From contig NZ_PXNQ02000001.1 in NCBI RefSeq assembly GCF_003007735.2, positions 186,001 through 250,000 on the forward strand: a stretch of DNA of 64,000 bases. Reading direction: 5' to 3'. The translations under genes were made by a program, and so were the position numbers. Origin of the DNA: Paracoccus methylarcula (GTDB taxonomy: Bacteria; Pseudomonadota; Alphaproteobacteria; Rhodobacterales; Rhodobacteraceae). Below are positions 48,776 to 57,300 of this stretch, piece after piece. Under the pieces are notes generated by a model that did not search any database, was not told where the DNA came from, and saw only the letters and a list, made by a program, of their open reading frames with translations. Every line of letters begins with the position of its first letter. Within the stretch, counting starts at the first letter, position 1.

Positions 48776-49438
48776 TCACTTGGCCTGAGGCGGATCACCC
48801 TCGCTGCCGAGAATGATGGTCTGCCCATTGGCTGCCCGTGCATCATCGGGATCATGCGTGACCATCAAAGCCGGGATTTGCCGGGCCCGCACATGGGCGA
48901 ATGCAAAACTGCGGATCTCGGCGCGCAGTTCTGCATCCAGCTTGGAGAACGGCTCGTCCAGCAGCAATGCCTCCGGATCGGCCAGCAATGTCCGCATCAA
49001 TGCCGCGCGTGCCTTCTGGCCTCCTGACAGCGTCGCTGGGTCACGTTCATACAGCCCCGATAGCCCGGCCTGCTCCAACGCCTGCTCCACGGCGGCGCGG
49101 CGTGCAACGCGGCCTCTGACATTGCGGGCCAGCCCAAAGGACAGGTTGTCGCCCACCGACAGATGCGGAAACAGCACCGCGTCCTGGAACATCAGCCCGA
49201 TGCGCCGCGCCTCGGCAGGCAATACCAGCATGTCGCGCCCGTTCAGCCTCACCTGTCCCGAGACCGTGAAACCGTGTTCGAGATGCCCGCCGATGGCGCT
49301 AAGCAGGGTGGATTTCCCAATCCCTGACGGCCCCATCAGGGTCGCGACCTCTCCGGCTCGGACGCGCAGGTTCAGCGGTGGAAACAGCGGTTGTGTTCCG
49401 CCGGGACCGACGCTCAGATCGACAAGCTCAAGGGTCAT
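48776..49438 (-). CDS. ABC transporter ATPase (YnjD-like)
   Basis: A 220-residue ATPase: Walker A 'LMGPSGIGKSTLL', Q-loop 'GLMFQDAVLFPHLSVGDNLS', signature 'LSGGQKARAALMRTLL' and Walker B 'LLLDEPFSKLD'. It has no C-terminal regulatory domain and resembles E. coli YnjD. It energises the two permeases encoded directly upstream (4-base overlap). The start ATG 49438 was set by that ATGA overlap; the frame upstream is shadow. The transported substrate is unknown. Confidence 0.9.
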   Translation of the reverse strand: MTLELVDLSVGPGGTQPLFPPLNLRVRAGEVATLMGPSGIGKSTLLSAIGGHLEHGFTVSGQVRLNGRDMLVLPAEARRIGLMFQDAVLFPHLSVGDNLSFGLARNVRGRVARRAAVEQALEQAGLSGLYERDPATLSGGQKARAALMRTLLADPEALLLDEPFSKLDAELRAEIRSFAFAHVRARQIPALMVTHDPDDARAANGQTIILGSEGDPPQAK

Positions 49439-50217
49439 ATCCGACTGCCTCCTTGCAGGGCGCGACGGTTGCGATGCGCGATGGCGGGCAACAGGAAGGC
49501 CAGCAGATAGCCGAGCATCGGCAGCATGGCCTGCAGCGTGGCATAGACCCCGGTGACTCGACGGTCGGAGGAGGATGACAAGGTCACCGCCTCGGTGGTC
49601 AATGTCGAGATCCGGCCCGCCCCCATGAACAGCGCTGGCAGATATTGCGCCACCGACACCGCCATGCCGATGGCTGCGGCGGTCAGGATCGGGGCCAGCA
49701 GGACCGGCAGCTTGACGGCGATCAGCCTGCGCCACGGCCCGGCACCAAGCGAGGCTGCGGCCTGCGTAAGCCGTGGGTCCAGCGCGCGCCACGGATCCGA
49801 CAGGGCGATCATGACATAGGGAAAGACGAACAGTGCCTGCGCCCAGATGACCGCCCCCATCCCGCCGCTGATCCCGGCTCGCAAAAACAGCAGGTTCAGC
49901 CCGTAGAGAAAGGCGATCTGCGGCACAAGAAGCGGCAGGTAGATCAACGCCTCGGCCCAACGGGCGCGCGCCATTCGGGCGCGGTCCTCGCCCTCCAGCC
50001 AGGCGATCGCCAGTGCCAGCGACAGCATTGTCGTCGTCACCGCCAGCGTGAAGGTCGTGACGAAGGCCTGCCCCCAGCCTGCGCCCGGTCTGCTCCAGAA
50101 CCGCCATGACCAGCTTTCCGGCAGGATCCCGGGCCAGTGCCAGCGCCATGCGAATGACCAGATCACCAGCGACAGCATCGCCAGCGCGCCCAGGACCAAC
50201 AGTGTCGAGGCGATCAT
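49435..50217 (-). CDS. ABC transporter permease (C-terminal half of YnjC-type)
   Basis: A 260-residue permease with about six TM segments; 'AASLGAGPWRRLIAVKLPVL' is the EAA loop. In E. coli YnjC is one protein of about 510 residues with two permease halves; here the halves are separate genes, this being the second. The start ATG 50217 (MIASTLLVLG) overlaps the stop of the first half by 4 bases; an in-frame ATG at 50232 is possible. Confidence 0.88.
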   Translation of the reverse strand: MIASTLLVLGALAMLSLVIWSFAWRWHWPGILPESWSWRFWSRPGAGWGQAFVTTFTLAVTTTMLSLALAIAWLEGEDRARMARARWAEALIYLPLLVPQIAFLYGLNLLFLRAGISGGMGAVIWAQALFVFPYVMIALSDPWRALDPRLTQAAASLGAGPWRRLIAVKLPVLLAPILTAAAIGMAVSVAQYLPALFMGAGRISTLTTEAVTLSSSSDRRVTGVYATLQAMLPMLGYLLAFLLPAIAHRNRRALQGGSRI

Positions 50218-51149
50218 CGTGGCAAGCCACAATCCCGGCTCGGCCGATGAACCGCGCCCCCCTCACGCAGCCACCAAAACCCGATCCGGCGCATCAGCCT
50301 TTCTGCACCCCAAAGCACCGCAAAACCCAGCATCACCATTCCCGCTTGGACGAGCCCGCCTGCACTGGCAGGCAGGATCATGGCGATATCCGGGTCCGAG
50401 AACAGCCGCGTCAGCAGCACGGCAAGAGTGGGTGGGTTCGATGGCCCGAGGATGATCGCCATATCCACCACCGACAGGGAATAGGCGATCACCACGAGGA
50501 CCGGCAGGCGGATCAGCGGCCAGACCTGCGGCATGATCAGTTTGATCCAGACGATCCCGCGCCCATAGCCCAAGGCGCGGCCGGCCGCCATATGGACGCG
50601 CACCGGGATCTGGGTCAGCGCCGACAGGATCACCAGCAGCAGGAAGGGCATTTCCTTGACGGTCAGCCCGATGATCAGCGCTATTCCCCACGGGTCGTTC
50701 ACGATGGCCAGACCGGGCGGTTGGTCCAACCCGAGGACCGGGGCGAGCAGGCGCGCCACCCAACCCGATGGCGCCAGGACGAAGGCAAGCCCGATGGCCA
50801 TGGCTGCATGTGGCGCGGCGAGAAAGGGTGCAAGCATCCGGCCGCCGCTGCGCCGATCCATCCGGTCGTGAACGGTCGCGCAGAATCCGATGGCCAGGAC
50901 CAGCGACAGCAGGCTCGCCCCCAGCCCGGTGACAAGGCTCAACCGCAGGCTGGTCGCAACCCCCGGCAGGTCGAGGAAATGCCGCCACGGCGCCAATCCG
51001 AATTCGGCCGCCCCGATGACCGGCATCACCCCGAAGGCGGCGCGTCCGGTTTCCCGGAACCCGGCGGCGATCGGTATCACCAGCCCGAGCATGACGATGG
51101 CAAGCACCACCATGCGCAGCGCACGCCCGTCTGTCGTCTCGCGGATCAC
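50214..51149 (-). CDS. ABC transporter permease (N-terminal half of YnjC-type)
   Basis: A permease of about 311 residues with six or more TM segments and an EAA loop ('AAGRALGYGRGIVWIKLIMP'). It corresponds to the first half of E. coli YnjC. GTG 51149 (VIRETTDGR) makes a GTGA overlap with the stop of the binding-protein gene and is my choice; ATG 51170 (MGEALHQVIR) would overlap by 25 bases and cannot be excluded. Confidence 0.87.
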   Translation of the reverse strand: MIRETTDGRALRMVVLAIVMLGLVIPIAAGFRETGRAAFGVMPVIGAAEFGLAPWRHFLDLPGVATSLRLSLVTGLGASLLSLVLAIGFCATVHDRMDRRSGGRMLAPFLAAPHAAMAIGLAFVLAPSGWVARLLAPVLGLDQPPGLAIVNDPWGIALIIGLTVKEMPFLLLVILSALTQIPVRVHMAAGRALGYGRGIVWIKLIMPQVWPLIRLPVLVVIAYSLSVVDMAIILGPSNPPTLAVLLTRLFSDPDIAMILPASAGGLVQAGMVMLGFAVLWGAERLMRRIGFWWLREGGAVHRPSRDCGLPR

Positions 51150-52336
51150 CTGGTGTAACGCCTCGCCCATTCTTCGCTCAGGCGATCCATCCAGCTGGCA
51201 TGGGGTTCGAGCAGGGTCGGCCCCAGATCCTCCAGTGCAGGAAGGGCCGGGTCAGAGGGCAATGCCTCGAAAGCGGCCTGCGCCTCGGCGTGGAGCCTGG
51301 ACGGATCCAGCACCGAGAACGAGCCGAGAACCTCGATATTCTGCATATGTGCCTGGACATGCGGGGCCAGCAGGAAATTCGCCACGACCTCGGCGCCTTG
51401 GCGGTTGGCCGCATTATAGGGGATGGCCACGAAGCTGACATTGCCGATGCTGCCGCCTTCGGGGACGAAGACGCGGGTGCTGTCGGGCAGCAGGCCCTGC
51501 CGGATCGCCGCGGCGGCGCTGGCCGGATCGAAGGACATCGAGATGTCCAGCACCCCGTCATTCATCATCTGCTGCTGGATGAATTCGTTTTCGGGGAAAG
51601 CCTCTCCCTGCCGCCACAGATGCGGCCGCAACGCATCATACCATTCCCATAGCGGGGCCGTGGCGGCGTCGAAATCGGCATCACTGGCGGGCTCCTGCAG
51701 GACCGCCTTGTCCGGTGCGAGTTCGATCAGCGCCTGCTTGAGGAATGTCGCGCCTATGAAATTCGACGGGTCGGGATGGGTGAAGCGCCCCGGATTGGCC
51801 TTGGCCCAATCCCCGAGGGCGGCCATGGTGCGGGGAGGCTCCCCGATCCGGGCGGAATCGTAGTTGAACACGAATCTCGCCAGCCGCCACGGACTTTCCA
51901 TCCCCTCGACCGGAACCGTGAAATCCACAGAACTGGCCGATCCGGGCGACAGATCCAGGTATCGCGCGTTGGGCAGGTCGGCGACGAAGGGACCGTGCAG
52001 CAGGCCCTGTTCCTTCATGGCCAGGAAATTCGGCCCGTTGATCCAGATCAGATCTACCGATCCGCCCCGGTCCTTTCCAGCGGCCTTTTCCGAGATCACC
52101 CGTGTCACCGCCTCGGCGGTATCGGTCAGCTTGACCTGCCGCACCGAGACGTCATGGCGCCTGGACAGCTCTTCATTCACCCAGGAGATGAAGGCATTGG
52201 TGCGCTCGTCCCCGCCCCATGCGTTCCAATAGACGGTCTGGCCACGTGCCGCATCAAGCGTGTCCTGCCAGTCATCGGCAAGCGCGGGCAGGGCGAAAAT
52301 CGTGGTGAGAAGGATCGCCGGAATGGTCGGTCGCAT
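51146..52336 (-). CDS. ABC transporter substrate-binding protein (YnjB/COG4134 type)
   Basis: A 396-residue periplasmic protein with the signal peptide 'MRPTIPAILLTTIFALPALA' followed by mature DDWQDTLDAARGQ. The stretches 'VYWNAWGGDERTNAFISWVN' and 'DLIWINGPNFLAMKEQGLLH' are diagnostic of YnjB-like receptors, distant relatives of thiamine/iron receptors. The ligand is not known. It is the receptor of the four-gene importer and follows the CDP-alcohol phosphatidyltransferase gene by 12 bases. Confidence 0.9.
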   Translation of the reverse strand: MRPTIPAILLTTIFALPALADDWQDTLDAARGQTVYWNAWGGDERTNAFISWVNEELSRRHDVSVRQVKLTDTAEAVTRVISEKAAGKDRGGSVDLIWINGPNFLAMKEQGLLHGPFVADLPNARYLDLSPGSASSVDFTVPVEGMESPWRLARFVFNYDSARIGEPPRTMAALGDWAKANPGRFTHPDPSNFIGATFLKQALIELAPDKAVLQEPASDADFDAATAPLWEWYDALRPHLWRQGEAFPENEFIQQQMMNDGVLDISMSFDPASAAAAIRQGLLPDSTRVFVPEGGSIGNVSFVAIPYNAANRQGAEVVANFLLAPHVQAHMQNIEVLGSFSVLDPSRLHAEAQAAFEALPSDPALPALEDLGPTLLEPHASWMDRLSEEWARRYTR

Positions 52337-52348
52337 GAATGCTCCTTG

Positions 52349-52969
52349 TTACGAATCGGATTGCGGCGCGAAAGCGGTCCAGCCCTGGTGCCACCGGGTC
52401 AGGGTTGTCACCGCGCAGGCGGCCGCGAAGACATAGGCGAATACCGGGAAGTAATCGGCAAACAGGCACATCAGCACGAAAAGCACGATGGTCTCGAAAC
52501 CTTCGGTCAGGCCGCCAAGGTAATAGATGCCCTTGCTGGGGTAATCATATGAGGACAATCCGCGTTTTTCGGCGATGACCGAGAAGGCCAGGAACGAACT
52601 GCCGGTGCCGACGAAAGCCGCGATCAGCACGGCGGCGGGCAGGGCGTTCTGGGCGGGATCGTGCATTGCAAACCCAAGGGGCACCATCGCGTAAAAGACG
52701 AAATCCAGCGCGATATCCAGAAACGCCCCCCGTTCGGTCGGTTTTGTCTGCCGTGCGACGGCTCCGTCCAGCCCGTCCAGCAGCCGGTTCAGCAGGATCA
52801 GGACCAGCCCGAGGGCGAATTGCCCGAAACACAGGGAGAGACAGCCCAGCAACCCAATGCCGAACCCGGCCAGCGTGATCTGGTCGGCATGGATGCCGCG
52901 TTCCGCGGCGACCGAGGCGACAGGCGACAATGCACGGCGCTGCAGGGGCAAGAGAGTGGCATCGATCAT
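52349..52969 (-). CDS. CDP-alcohol phosphatidyltransferase family protein (YnjF-like)
   Basis: A 206-residue membrane enzyme with the complete family motif in 'DGLDGAVARQTKPTERGAFL' followed by D-IAL-D, i.e. D-x2-D-G-x2-A-R-x7-G-x3-D-x3-D. Such enzymes move a phosphatidyl or similar group from a CDP-linked donor to an alcohol. About six TM segments are visible. E. coli YnjF, likewise of unknown substrate, sits next to ynjBCD, as here. ATG 52969 overlaps the stop of the TVP38-flavoprotein fusion by 4 bases. Confidence 0.9.
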   Translation of the reverse strand: MIDATLLPLQRRALSPVASVAAERGIHADQITLAGFGIGLLGCLSLCFGQFALGLVLILLNRLLDGLDGAVARQTKPTERGAFLDIALDFVFYAMVPLGFAMHDPAQNALPAAVLIAAFVGTGSSFLAFSVIAEKRGLSSYDYPSKGIYYLGGLTEGFETIVLFVLMCLFADYFPVFAYVFAAACAVTTLTRWHQGWTAFAPQSDS

Positions 52970-55116
52970 TTGCGCCTCCAGTCATGTATCTTCTCAAGCA
53001 GTGCCAGCAGGCGCGGATTCACATGCGCCCGCCGCCACTCGCCGGCGGCGTATTTGTTGGCCTCGGCCAGTGTCGGATAGATGTGGATCGTGCCGAGGAT
53101 CTTGTTCAGCCCCAGCCCGTGTTTCATCGCCAGCACGAATTCCGCGATCAGATCGCCCGCATGTTCGCCGGTAATGGTGACGCCCAGGATCCGGTCCTTG
53201 CCCGGCCGGGTCAGCACTTTGACGAACCCATGCGCGGCTCCATCGGCAATGGCACGGTCAAGATCACCGATGTCATAGCGCGTGACCTCATAGGCGATGC
53301 CCTTCTCGCGGGCCTCCGCCTCAGACAGGCCGACGCGCGCGACCTCGGGATCGGTAAAGGTGGCCCAGGGAACCACCCGGTAATCCACCTTGAACCGCCT
53401 GATCCAGCCGAACAGCGCGTTGACGCTGGCAAACCATGCCTGGTGGCCTGCCACATGGGTGAACTGATAGGGGCCAGCCACGTCGCCGGCGGCAAGGATA
53501 TTGGGAAACAGCGTTTCCAGATAGTCATTGGTCTCGACCACCCGCTCGGCCTTGATCCCCAGCTCTTCGAGTCCGAAGCCCGTCAGGCGCGGCTTGCGGC
53601 CCACCGCGACGATGATATCGTCGAAAGCGATCCGTCGCGTCTCGCCCGCATGCTCGACCTCGATCCATTTCCCCTCATCACTGGTCCCGCAGGCGACCGC
53701 CTTGTGATTGGTCAGCAGGTTGACACCATCGCGCTCCAAAGACGCCTTGACCAGTTCGGACACCTCTTCATCCTCGCGGAGCATGATGCGTGAGGCCATC
53801 TCGACCTGCGTGACCTGCGATCCAAGCCGGGCAAAGCTCTGCGCCAATTCGCAGCCGATCGGCCCGCCGCCCAGGACCACCAGCCGCCGCGGAGCCTCCG
53901 GCCGATCGCGAAGCACTTCCCATAGCGTATCCGAGGTCAGGTAGCCGACATCCTCGATCCCCGGCAGGGGCGGCACGAAGGGTTCCGCCCCGGTGGCGAT
54001 GATGATGGCGCGGCTGGTCAGGCGCCGCCTGCCGCCATCACCCTGCGTGATCTCGACCGTCCATGGATCGATGATCTTCGCGTGACCCCGGATCACCTCG
54101 ACCCCAAGTTCGGTATATCGCTCCACGCTGTCATGTGGCGCGATATTGGCGATCACGCGATGCACCCGCCCTATCACCTTGGCAAAGGGGATTTGCGGTG
54201 TGACCGGCTCAAGCCCGTAATGATCGGCCTGGTGCATCCGGTGAGCCAGTTTGGCGCTTTTGATCAGGGCTTTCGACGGCACGCAGCCGTAATTCAGACA
54301 ATCGCCGCCCATCTTGCCGCTTTCGACCAATGTGACCTTGGCCTTGGTCGCGGCGGCGATATAGCTGGAAACCAGCCCTGCAGCACCCGCGCCGATCACG
54401 ATCAGGTTGCGGTCGAAACCGGCCGGACGTTTCCAGCGGGCATAGGCCTTGCGCCGCCTGAGGATGTTGACGAACATGCGGGCAATCCATGGAAAAATTC
54501 CCAAAAGGGCGAATGACAGAAGCAGCGCGGGCGAAACGATTTCCGACAAGCTGTCGATCTGCGCCAATTGTGTGCCGGCATTCACATAGACGGCGGTGCC
54601 GGCCAGCATCCCGGCCTGGCTGACCAGCCAGAAGGTCGTCACCCGCATCGGCGACAGCCCCATTATCAGGTTGATGGCAAAGAACGGCACGATCGGGATC
54701 AGCCGCAGGGTGAACAGGTAGAAGGCCCCGTCCCGCTTTAGCCCCGTATCGATGGTGGCGGCGCGCTCGCCCAGCTTTGCCCTCACCCAGTTCCGCAGCA
54801 GATAGCGCGCTGCCAGAAAGGCCAGGCTCGCACCGATGGCCGAGGCGAAGGAGGCCAGCAGCAGCCCCTGCCAGAAGCCGAACAGCGCCCCGGCGCCGAG
54901 CGTCATCCAGAGCGCCACGGGCAACGACAAGGCGGTCACCGTGACATAGGCCAGAAAGAACAGCGCAAACAATGTCCAGGCGTTGGATTGCCGCCAGGTT
55001 TGCAGCGCATCCAGGTGAGCCCGGACGCTGTCCAGGTCGAGCGAGTAATTGCGCAGGATGACAAGGCCCGTCGCAATCAATGCGAGGATGGCGACAAGGA
55101 GGACTGGTTTCTTCAC
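52966..55116 (-). CDS. TVP38/TMEM64-family membrane domain fused to a flavoprotein disulfide oxidoreductase
   Basis: A 716-residue fusion. Residues about 1-235 are a TVP38/DedA-superfamily membrane domain ('LPVALWMTLGAGALFGFWQG', 'FYLFTLRLIPIVPFFAINLI', five or six TM helices). Residues about 240-710 are a class I pyridine nucleotide-disulfide oxidoreductase with 'NLIVIGAGAAGLVSSYIAAA', the redox pair CLNYGC in 'GGDCLNYGCVPSKALIK', NAD motif 'LVVLGGGPIGCELAQSF' and FAD 'NILAAGDVAGPYQFTHV'. It resembles mercuric reductase but lacks the C-terminal Cys pair. GTG 55116 follows AAGGA; ATG 55170 is an alternative. The reduced substrate is unknown. Confidence 0.9.
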   Translation of the reverse strand: MKKPVLLVAILALIATGLVILRNYSLDLDSVRAHLDALQTWRQSNAWTLFALFFLAYVTVTALSLPVALWMTLGAGALFGFWQGLLLASFASAIGASLAFLAARYLLRNWVRAKLGERAATIDTGLKRDGAFYLFTLRLIPIVPFFAINLIMGLSPMRVTTFWLVSQAGMLAGTAVYVNAGTQLAQIDSLSEIVSPALLLSFALLGIFPWIARMFVNILRRRKAYARWKRPAGFDRNLIVIGAGAAGLVSSYIAAATKAKVTLVESGKMGGDCLNYGCVPSKALIKSAKLAHRMHQADHYGLEPVTPQIPFAKVIGRVHRVIANIAPHDSVERYTELGVEVIRGHAKIIDPWTVEITQGDGGRRRLTSRAIIIATGAEPFVPPLPGIEDVGYLTSDTLWEVLRDRPEAPRRLVVLGGGPIGCELAQSFARLGSQVTQVEMASRIMLREDEEVSELVKASLERDGVNLLTNHKAVACGTSDEGKWIEVEHAGETRRIAFDDIIVAVGRKPRLTGFGLEELGIKAERVVETNDYLETLFPNILAAGDVAGPYQFTHVAGHQAWFASVNALFGWIRRFKVDYRVVPWATFTDPEVARVGLSEAEAREKGIAYEVTRYDIGDLDRAIADGAAHGFVKVLTRPGKDRILGVTITGEHAGDLIAEFVLAMKHGLGLNKILGTIHIYPTLAEANKYAAGEWRRAHVNPRLLALLEKIHDWRRK

Positions 55117-55221
55117 GGAGGATCCTTCATTCTTCCCGATCAAGAGGCTGTCAGGATACAGGACGCTCAAACCCCCGGATCGTTACAGGTCCCGTCGAAA
55201 TTTCTGCCTTTCGCCGCCGGA

Positions 55222-55863
55222 TCAGGCACGCAATCGCATGACGCTTTCGATTCCCGCCGCTGCAATCGGCGCCAATTCATCCTTGCCCGCACCAGAGCGG
55301 GCGCGCAGCATGATCCCGCGCGCAATCGCTGCCAGCATCCTGGCTGCGGAACGCATATCCGTAGTGGCGTCAGACCATGTATCGGCGTGAAGGCGCGCCT
55401 CGATCCGCGCTTCAAGCGCGGTGAAACTCTTGTCCAATTCGCTGCGGAATGTCGCATTGGTTCCTGCCGCATCGGCCAGGACACAGGAAATGAGACAACC
55501 CGGAGTGGCGGGATCGCAGGTCGCGAGGGATATGACCTCATCGAAAAACGCGGTCAAATCCTGTCGCAGGCTACCGGAAGGGCCAAGGGCGGTGGCCAGC
55601 GGGGCAATTCGCGTTGCGACGTAATGCGCGACAGCGGCCAGGAACAGCCCCTCTTTCCCGCCATAAGCCTGGTAGAGGCTCGCCCGTGGCATCCGGGTTT
55701 CCCGGCACAGCCTGTCGATGGAGGCCGCCTCATAGCCTTCAGCCCAGAAGATCCGCATCGCGGTCTCCAGGGACTCGTCCTTCCTGAAACCTCTCGGACG
55801 CCCTCGGGGGCGGGGCTGTGGCCGGTTATCGGGCAATGCTTCACCATTTTTTGAACTGATCAT
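55222..55863 (-). CDS. TetR-family transcriptional regulator
   Basis: A 213-residue TetR protein. After an Arg/Pro-rich lead (RPQPRPRGRPRGFRKDE) the helix-turn-helix is 'GYEAASIDRLCRETRMPRAS' and 'LYQAYGGKEGLFLAAVAHYV'. The ligand domain has two Cys in 'TPGCLISCVLADAAG', common in electrophile- or quinone-sensing members, so redox sensing is possible. It is divergent from the AhpD-like gene and lies upstream of the ynj-like operon on the same strand, so it may control both. No clear operator was found in the 72-base divergent region. Confidence 0.9.
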   Translation of the reverse strand: MISSKNGEALPDNRPQPRPRGRPRGFRKDESLETAMRIFWAEGYEAASIDRLCRETRMPRASLYQAYGGKEGLFLAAVAHYVATRIAPLATALGPSGSLRQDLTAFFDEVISLATCDPATPGCLISCVLADAAGTNATFRSELDKSFTALEARIEARLHADTWSDATTDMRSAARMLAAIARGIMLRARSGAGKDELAPIAAAGIESVMRLRA

Positions 55864-55935
55864 TCTGAAAATATGTGGCGCGGCCGATCAATGCAAATTA
55901 AAAAATGACTGTTCTGTAAATAAATGGAGTTTCCG

Positions 55936-56502
55936 ATGCCGCATACACCGCTTCTTGAGATGGAGCCGACAACGCTTGAGCAGGCCAGCGGAGAGGTGAA
56001 AGAACTCTTGTCAGGCGCCAAGGCAAAGCTTGGTTTCGTTCCGAACATGTATGGCTATATGGCCAATCTCCCCGGTATTCTGGCCGGATATCTTGGCAGC
56101 TATCAGGCGTTTCGCGAAGCCACCGGTTTCACGCCGGCGGAACAGGAAACGATCTTCCTGACGATCAGCCGCATCAATGGTTGCAATTATTGCATGGCCG
56201 CGCATTCCATGATCGCCGACAAGAAATCGGGCGTGCCCGCAGACAGCTTGACCGCGCTGCGTGAAGGTGGCCAACTTCCCGATGCCCGGCTGAATGCCGT
56301 CGCCAGGTTTACAGAGGCCATGGTCGATTCACGCGGCAACCCGGGCAAGCAGGCCGTGGATGATTTCCTGGCTGCCGGTTATGGCCAGCAGCAGGTCCTC
56401 GGTGTGGTGCTGGCCATCGCGTGCAAGACCTTCTCGAATTACGTCAATCATCTTGCGGGAACCCCGGTGGACGAGATCTTTGCCGCCTACAAGGTGGACT
56501 GA
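55936..56502 (+). CDS. Carboxymuconolactone decarboxylase/AhpD-like protein (YnjA-like)
   Basis: A 188-residue alkylhydroperoxidase-like protein with the redox motif CNYC in 'SRINGCNYCMAAHSMIADK', preceded by 'FTPAEQETIFLTI', and 'VLAIACKTFSNYVNHLAGTP' near the end. E. coli YnjA, of the ydjXYZ-ynjABCD operon, belongs to the same family. ATG 55936 was chosen because GGAG lies 6 bases before it; the ATG at 55924 contains that site. A 9-bp hairpin follows the stop. Confidence 0.88.
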   Translation: MPHTPLLEMEPTTLEQASGEVKELLSGAKAKLGFVPNMYGYMANLPGILAGYLGSYQAFREATGFTPAEQETIFLTISRINGCNYCMAAHSMIADKKSGVPADSLTALREGGQLPDARLNAVARFTEAMVDSRGNPGKQAVDDFLAAGYGQQQVLGVVLAIACKTFSNYVNHLAGTPVDEIFAAYKVD

Positions 56503-56511
56503 GATCAGGAC

Positions 56512-56540
56512 ATTCCCGCCGGTATTACGCTGGCGGGAAT
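56512..56540. terminator. Hairpin after the AhpD-like gene
   Basis: ATTCCCGCC (56512-56520) and GGCGGGAAT (56532-56540) form a perfect 9-bp stem with an 11-base loop in the gap between the AhpD-like gene and the convergent fragment at 56568. It may act in both directions; no clear T-tract. Confidence 0.6.
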
Positions 56541-56567
56541 ACCGTTGGTCGTTTTTCGTATGCTGAA

Positions 56568-56837
56568 TCATCCAAGTGATTTCAATTGGCTGGCCGCCAT
56601 ATCAAGCGCCTTGAACGCGGCATCCAGCGCATGGCGGCGTTTCATCCAGTTTCCGACGGACCATCGCCCTTCGGCCTTGTCCAGCAGGATGCAATGGACG
56701 TTGTGGCTGGCGATCCGCAATGCGCCCGATGTTGGCGGTGTGATCCTTGAGCCACGCGAATTCCGGATCTGGGCGGCAAGCAGCATGGCAAGAGGGCCGA
56801 ATAAACCGATCGCCCAGGATGAGCGCAATCTGCGCAT
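56568..56837 (-). pseudogene. N-terminal fragment of an endonuclease/exonuclease/phosphatase-family protein
   Basis: The 89-residue frame has an N-terminal hydrophobic segment (LRSSWAIGLFGPLAMLLAAQ) and then 'LRIASHNVHCILLDKAEG' plus RWSVGNWMKRRHALDAAFKALD, the start of the endonuclease/exonuclease/phosphatase domain ('ASFNVHY...' in intact proteins). The remaining two thirds with the catalytic residues are gone: after 'FKALD' come ten unrelated residues and a stop, and the AhpD-like gene begins soon after. Its ATG shares one base with the merR stop (TGATG). It is best seen as a remnant, although it may still be translated. Confidence 0.7.
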
Positions 56838-57250
56838 CAGGATGCCAGCGCCTCCAGGACAGGACATTCCGGGACATCCGTGCCCGAGCATCTGGCGGCG
56901 GTCTTCGCCAGGATATTCTCGATGCGCTTCAGATCGGCGATCTTCTCGCGTATGTCGGCCAGATGCCGTTCGGTTCGCTCCTTGATCTCGGCACAGGTCT
57001 GGGTGCCGCCATCCACGAGGTCCAACAAGCCCCTGATGTCATCGATGCTGAACCCCAGCTCCCGCGCGCGCAGGATGAACCGCAACCGCCTGGCATGCGC
57101 TTGCGCATAGATTCGATAGCCGCCCGCGGTGCGCGGCGGATCCGGCATCATGCCGATCTTTTCATAGTAGCGGATGGTTTCAAGATTGCAGCCGGTCTCT
57201 CGGGCCAGTTGCCCGCGGGTGAAACTCGTCGCGGCCTCGTGATCGGACAT
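56837..57250 (-). CDS. merR: MerR-family regulator, probably Hg(II)-responsive
   Basis: A 137-residue MerR protein: helix-turn-helix 'FTRGQLARETGCNLETIRYY' and 'EKIGMMPDPPRTAGGYRIYA', dimer helix, and Cys residues in 'GGTQTCAEIKERTERHL' and 'ARCSGTDVPECPVLEALAS'. Three Cys in these places fit Hg(II) coordination in MerR, though the last two are 8 rather than 9 residues apart. It is divergent from merF-merA, with a MerR-type promoter between. ATG 57250 was chosen; the upstream extension of the frame is shadow. Confidence 0.88.
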   Translation of the reverse strand: MSDHEAATSFTRGQLARETGCNLETIRYYEKIGMMPDPPRTAGGYRIYAQAHARRLRFILRARELGFSIDDIRGLLDLVDGGTQTCAEIKERTERHLADIREKIADLKRIENILAKTAARCSGTDVPECPVLEALAS

Positions 57251-57264
57251 GGCGGAAATCCTTC

Positions 57265-57295
57265 TTGAGCCTGTAGTAGCTACAGAGAGTAAACG
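57265..57295 (+). promoter_or_regulatory. MerR-type promoter/operator for merF-merA
   Basis: A -35 TTGAGC (57265-57270) and a -10 TAAACG (57290-57295) are 19 bases apart, the over-long spacing that MerR activators correct. Between them lies the dyad CTGTAG-TAG-CTACAG (57271-57285). Spacer length and dyad are classic for this family and placed 15 bases upstream of the merR start on the other strand, so merR probably represses itself too. Confidence 0.8.
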
Positions 57296-57300
57296 AAAGA

